A stretch of 16,472 nt of DNA from CAYOBW01 sp964402115 (GTDB taxonomy: Bacteria; Verrucomicrobiota; Kiritimatiellia; UBA8416; CAYOBW01). Location of the stretch: positions 1-16,472 of the forward strand of contig CAYOBW010000148.1 of assembly GCA_964402115.1 (NCBI GenBank), read 5' to 3'. The notes under the pieces are model-generated. The model was not told the DNA's origin. It saw only the letters and a list, made by a program, of their open reading frames with translations, and ran no database searches. Position 1 is the first letter of the stretch; each line of letters starts with the position of its first letter. The translations under genes were made by a program, and so were the position numbers. This document shows, in pieces, positions 13,280 through 16,472 of this stretch.

Positions 13280-14047
13280 ATGTCCGCATCCCGGCTGCTG
13301 CTGATCGACGACGACCGCAACCTGACCGCGCAGTTGAGAGATCTGCTCGCCTTCGAGGGCTACGACGTTCAGGTCGCCCATAGCGGTGAGGAGGGCTTGA
13401 CCCGGCTGGGCTCGGCTGCCTTCGATTTGATCATCCTGGATGTCAACATGCCGGGCATCGGCGGCATCGGCTTCCTGCGGCGCGTGGCCGAACTGGGCTC
13501 CGCCCGGCCGCCGATCGTGGCCTTCACCGCCCGGGCCAACATGGGGGGCTTCTTCCAGGGGCTGGATGTGGCCGCCTACCTGACCAAGCCGTGCGATGTC
13601 GAAACCCTGCTGCGCACCGTGGCCGCACACGTGCGGCGGGCGGAGGCGCAGCCCGCCGTCCCGGCTGTCCCGGCCACGCGCCGCGTGCTGGTCGCCGAGG
13701 ATGACCCCGCGACGGCAAGGAGCCTGCAGGCTGCGCTCAAGGCGGCGGGTTACGAGACGCGGCTGTGCGCCACCGGCTCGGGCAGCGTGGAAGACGCCAT
13801 CGTGTTCAAGCCGGACGTGGTCGTGGTCAAGCGCATCCTGACCGGACTGAATGGCGACAAGGTGATTGCCGTGCTACGGCACCTCCCCGCCACGGAGCGC
13901 ACGCGCTACATCCTGTACGATGACGCCGTGACGTTGGACGCGGCGGAAGAGCGTTACCTGAATTCCCATACCGGCATCCACGCCTTTCTGCGCACGCACA
14001 CCCCCGCGGAAGTCACGGCCGCCGTGCAGCGCGTGCTTTCCATCTGA
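13280..14047 (+). CDS. Tandem receiver / pseudo-receiver response regulator (paralogue of the protein at 7103-7876)
   Basis: This is a 255-residue protein. REC1 (about 4-120) is canonical, with DDD at 10-12, Asp54 in ILDVNMPGIGG, Thr83 and Lys103. After an Ala/Pro-rich linker (about 122-134), REC2 (about 135-255) keeps the acidic pair (EDD at 140-142). It has Lys184 at the acceptor position (VVVKRILTGLNGD), ILYDD in place of the Thr motif, and no clear conserved Lys near the end (HAFLRT). The ILTGLNGD and ILYD motifs, and TARANM in REC1, are shared with the protein at 7103-7876, so both descend from one fusion gene. It stands alone with its own AAAGGAG at 13266-13272 after the repeat region and is not obviously in the upstream operon. 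No output domain is present. Docking to a kinase, a motor or another receiver is possible but unproven. Confidence 0.9.
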   Translation: MSASRLLLIDDDRNLTAQLRDLLAFEGYDVQVAHSGEEGLTRLGSAAFDLIILDVNMPGIGGIGFLRRVAELGSARPPIVAFTARANMGGFFQGLDVAAYLTKPCDVETLLRTVAAHVRRAEAQPAVPAVPATRRVLVAEDDPATARSLQAALKAAGYETRLCATGSGSVEDAIVFKPDVVVVKRILTGLNGDKVIAVLRHLPATERTRYILYDDAVTLDAAEERYLNSHTGIHAFLRTHTPAEVTAAVQRVLSI

Positions 14048-14081
14048 GCGTTGTGCCGCCCCAGTGACGCGGAGGGGCCTA

Positions 14082-14150
14082 ACGGCGGAGGACCGCCGTC
14101 TCAATGTCCTGGCTCTGGCGCACGTCATGGAGACGGCCGTCCCCGGCCGT
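14082..14150 (+). other. Two hairpins between the receiver gene and the fusion kinase gene
   Basis: Stem acggcgg/ccgccgt (14082-14088 with 14093-14099, loop agga) is followed by acggcc/ggccgt (14133-14138 with 14145-14150). The first lies 35 bases after a stop codon and could end transcription, but no T-run follows. A hairpin similar to the second, with a 'ggccgtcc(c)cggcc' core, recurs after the next gene at 16431-16447. The rest of 14048-14249 shows nothing else. Confidence 0.45.
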
Positions 14151-14249
14151 TACGATCCATGTGGGCCCCTTGCGTGACTGAAGCGTTTTCCCCGCCCGTG
14201 TCCTTCTCCTTGACCGGCCGCGGGCGCGGCGGGTAAGGTTGCCGGCGCG

Positions 14250-16415
14250 ATGAGGATTGGCATTTACGAGGGCGAAGTGGCCGCCCGTTTTGCGCAGCCG
14301 GCCACACTGGCAGATCTGGCGAACCTGGCTCCACTTCTGGCCCGACCGGAGGCGGTCGTCCTGACGGACGGCCGCAACCGCAACGTGCGCCTCACCGTGG
14401 CAGGGCCCGCCGGCCCGCTGGACCTCGCCGTCAAGGCTTTCGGCCCCCAGCGGGCGCTCAAGGATTGGTACGATCGCCAGCGCGGATCGAAGGCCCGCCG
14501 CACCTGGCAGGCGGCCACGCACCTGGCCAACTGCGGCGTGGGCACGCCCGTGCCGGTCGGTTTTCTCGAGCGCTGGGAGGGGCCGCGGCTGAAGGCGAGC
14601 TACTTCCTGTCCGTGTTCGATCCGGTCGCCACCACCTTCACCGCGGAGCTGGTGCGGCTTTTCCACGAGGACCCGCTCTGCGAGCGGTTCATGACCCTGC
14701 TGCAGCGTGTGGCCGATGCCGTAAGGGCCATGCATTGCAGCGGCTTCGTCCACCAGGACCTTGGCAACCAGAACATCCTGCTGCACCGGCAGGGCGCCGA
14801 CGACTGGGGCCGGGTCCAGTTCATCGACCTGAACCGCGGCCGGATCAAGGCGACGTTGACCCTGTCGGACATCGCCCGCGATCTCTCCCGCATCTACCTG
14901 CCGTCCGATTTTCTGCGTGTCTTCCGCGAAATGTACTTCGGGGACGTCGTGCCGTCCGAGTACGTGCGCTGGGAGACGCGTTGCCGCGCCCGCTACAGCT
15001 GGCACTCCTGGACCCGCCCGCTGCGGCACCCGCTGCGGCAGGCGCGCCAGCGCCGGACGGACGCAGGCAAGCGGGTCTATCCCGCCGAGCGCGACATGTG
15101 GGTGTGGGACGAGCGCTCCGTGCAGCCGATCAATGTGCTGCGCTCCGCAGACCGCCGGCGGTACGAGCCGGCAACCCGGCATTGGCGCACGGCGCTTGCC
15201 GCGCTCGGCAGCGTTCCCCGCGTGTGGGCGGCTTACCGGGAACTGCGTGCGGCCGCCTACCGCGAGCCGGTCAAGCTGGCTGGTCGCATCGGCGTTTCGG
15301 TGAGTGCGCGTCCCGCCGGCTTCAAGCGCGAGCTCGCCCTGCTGCACGAACTCGGGCCGGTGCCTGTGCGTGTGCGTTTCTATCACCACGAAACTCCCGC
15401 GCAGTGGAGCGCGCTGGCCGACAACGTGCGCCTGCTGGCCGAGGCCGGGCACGCTGTGACCGTGGCGCTGGCACAGGACCGCCGGGCGGCGCTGGCGCCC
15501 GACCGCTGGGCGACGTTCGTGGCCCATGTCCTGAACCGGGTCGGTGACCGGATCGAGGTGGCCGAGGTGGGCGTGGCGATTAACCGCGTGAAGTGGGGGA
15601 TCTGGGACTACCGCGAGTATCGGCGGCTGTTGAGCGGCGTGGCGGCGGTCACCCAGATGGGGCTGCCCGTGGCGTTCATGGGGCCGGGCTGCATTGACTT
15701 CGAGTTCCCGGACGTGATCGCGGCTCTCGGCCAGGTACCGCCGGCCGTGAAGTTCCGGGCGCTCTCCCACCAGCTCTACGTGGACCGGCGGGGTGCGCCC
15801 GAGAACCGCCAGGGGCCCTTTGCGCTGATCGAGAAGCTGGCGCTGGCGCGTGCCATCGCCCGCACGTCCCCGGCCTGCGAAGACCGCCTCGTCATCTCCG
15901 AGGTCAACTGGCCGATCCTGGGGACGGGCGTTTACTCCCCGGTGGGGTCGCCCTACGACTCGCCCGGCCCGCGCTTCAACGATCCCAGCGTGAGCGAAGA
16001 TGTCTACGCCGACTACCTGCTCCGCTATCTGCTCATCGCGCTCTGCTCGGGGTACGCGGAGCGCGTCTTCTGGTGGCAACTCGTGGCGCGCGGCTTCGGG
16101 CTTGTCGACGACACCGACGCGCAGGCCTGGCGGCGGCGGCCCGCGTTTCATGCTCTGCAGCGGTTCCTGGCGCTGCTGGGGCCGGCCACGTTCGAGTCCA
16201 AGCTCGACACGCCGCGCGGGGTGCACGCTTTCTGGTTCACCGCGCCCGACGACCAGCCGATCTGCGTGGCGTACACGCAGCTCCCGTCAGCCGTCTTCCC
16301 GCTGACTTTTTCCGTGGGTCGGGCCGAGGACAGCCTGGGGAACCCCGTGGCGGTGCGCGACGAACGGGTAGTGGTCACCGGCCGCCCCGTGTATCTGTTC
16401 GTGCGGCCGCGCTGA
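14250..16415 (+). CDS. Fusion of a lipopolysaccharide-kinase-like domain and a TIM-barrel glycosidase-like domain
   Basis: This is a 721-residue protein. The N-terminal part (about 35-300) resembles the Kdo/WaaP lipopolysaccharide kinase group of the protein-kinase fold: Lys62 in AVKAFG, a catalytic loop FVHQDLGNQN at 166-175 with Asp170, and a metal-binding FIDLNRG with Asp193. The C-terminal part (about 345-720) looks like a (beta/alpha)8 glycosidase. VAEVGVAINRVKW (437-449, Glu439) and ISEVNWPILGTGVYSP (549-564, Glu551) are candidate acid/base and nucleophile strands, and aromatic residues are plentiful. No signal peptide or TM segment is seen, so it is probably cytoplasmic. It likely acts on a lipid- or sugar-linked surface polysaccharide intermediate. 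The substrate is unknown, and the glycosidase family is a pattern judgement. The start ATG 14250 has only a weak site. The region upstream carries hairpins, so the gene is probably expressed on its own. Confidence 0.8.
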   Translation: MRIGIYEGEVAARFAQPATLADLANLAPLLARPEAVVLTDGRNRNVRLTVAGPAGPLDLAVKAFGPQRALKDWYDRQRGSKARRTWQAATHLANCGVGTPVPVGFLERWEGPRLKASYFLSVFDPVATTFTAELVRLFHEDPLCERFMTLLQRVADAVRAMHCSGFVHQDLGNQNILLHRQGADDWGRVQFIDLNRGRIKATLTLSDIARDLSRIYLPSDFLRVFREMYFGDVVPSEYVRWETRCRARYSWHSWTRPLRHPLRQARQRRTDAGKRVYPAERDMWVWDERSVQPINVLRSADRRRYEPATRHWRTALAALGSVPRVWAAYRELRAAAYREPVKLAGRIGVSVSARPAGFKRELALLHELGPVPVRVRFYHHETPAQWSALADNVRLLAEAGHAVTVALAQDRRAALAPDRWATFVAHVLNRVGDRIEVAEVGVAINRVKWGIWDYREYRRLLSGVAAVTQMGLPVAFMGPGCIDFEFPDVIAALGQVPPAVKFRALSHQLYVDRRGAPENRQGPFALIEKLALARAIARTSPACEDRLVISEVNWPILGTGVYSPVGSPYDSPGPRFNDPSVSEDVYADYLLRYLLIALCSGYAERVFWWQLVARGFGLVDDTDAQAWRRRPAFHALQRFLALLGPATFESKLDTPRGVHAFWFTAPDDQPICVAYTQLPSAVFPLTFSVGRAEDSLGNPVAVRDERVVVTGRPVYLFVRPR

Positions 16416-16417
16416 AG

Positions 16418-16457
16418 GGCCGCCCTGGAGCCGGCCGTCCCGGCCGGTAGAGCGGCC
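16418..16457 (+). terminator. Nested hairpin after the fusion kinase gene
   Basis: An inner stem ccggcc/ggccgg (16431-16436 with 16442-16447) sits inside an outer stem ggccgc/gcggcc (16418-16423 with 16452-16457). It lies directly after the stop at 16415. There is no T-run before the window ends, so it may be a terminator or just a palindromic intergenic repeat. Confidence 0.4.
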
Positions 16458-16472
16458 ATGGGGATAACGGCG

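Noticed and set aside
12587..13289. Minus- and plus-strand open frames across the gap region
   Set aside because: They run through Ns and repeat units. The same peptides recur only because the DNA is duplicated, and no ribosome site or domain supports them.
14079..16226. 715-codon open frame on the minus strand
   Set aside because: It is nearly as long as the sense gene but has no motif, while the plus strand shows kinase and glycosidase residues in order.

Overview
The window is GC-rich, densely packed bacterial DNA, with almost every real gene on the plus strand. It looks like part of a metagenome-type scaffold, because it contains a run of exactly 100 Ns. The mix of many histidine kinases, a TPR of the 'NNLAWLLAT' type, heptamer repeats and palindromic intergenic repeats would suit a Verrucomicrobiota/Kiritimatiellota or planctomycete-like lineage. 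That is an impression from style only; no marker gene in the window settles it.

Layout. (1) 1-1941: the last codons of a histidine kinase, a complete HipBA-type toxin-antitoxin pair (215-1767) with a probable double operator, then a fragment of a second, near-identical kinase C-terminus, so hipBA lies between direct repeats. (2) 2134-12568: a two-component array read in one direction. It holds a membrane sensor kinase with a probable frameshift near its end, a cytoplasmic REC-kinase-REC hybrid, a membrane PAS kinase, a receiver/pseudo-receiver protein, a second membrane kinase, a single-domain receiver, a receiver fused to a kinase dimerisation domain without ATPase, a receiver truncated at a kinase H-box, and a PilT-type ATPase fused to a TPR-like tail. 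Many junctions overlap by 1-14 nt, so the genes are probably translationally coupled. A 25-unit heptamer array (9181-9355) supplies the stop of one kinase and the start of the next receiver. (3) 12569-13279: a gene-free stretch with two copies of a roughly 275-bp repeat, small hairpin elements and the assembly gap. (4) 13280-14047: a second receiver/pseudo-receiver protein, paralogous to the one at 7103-7876. (5) 14250-16415: a fusion of a lipopolysaccharide-kinase-like domain to a TIM-barrel glycosidase-like domain.

How the genes may work together. The array has seven canonical receivers and two pseudo-receivers, but no DNA-binding, GGDEF/EAL or methyltransferase output domain. The only protein in it that does mechanical or enzymatic work outside signalling is the PilT-like motor. 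The most economical reading, which is inference, is a multi-kinase phosphorelay acting through protein contacts on type IV pilus retraction or a related motor. The TPR tail and the pseudo-receivers would be the docking parts. The saccharide kinase/glycosidase fusion downstream may belong to a separate surface-polysaccharide function. The region also shows much rearrangement: duplicated kinase ends, truncated kinases and inserted repeats.
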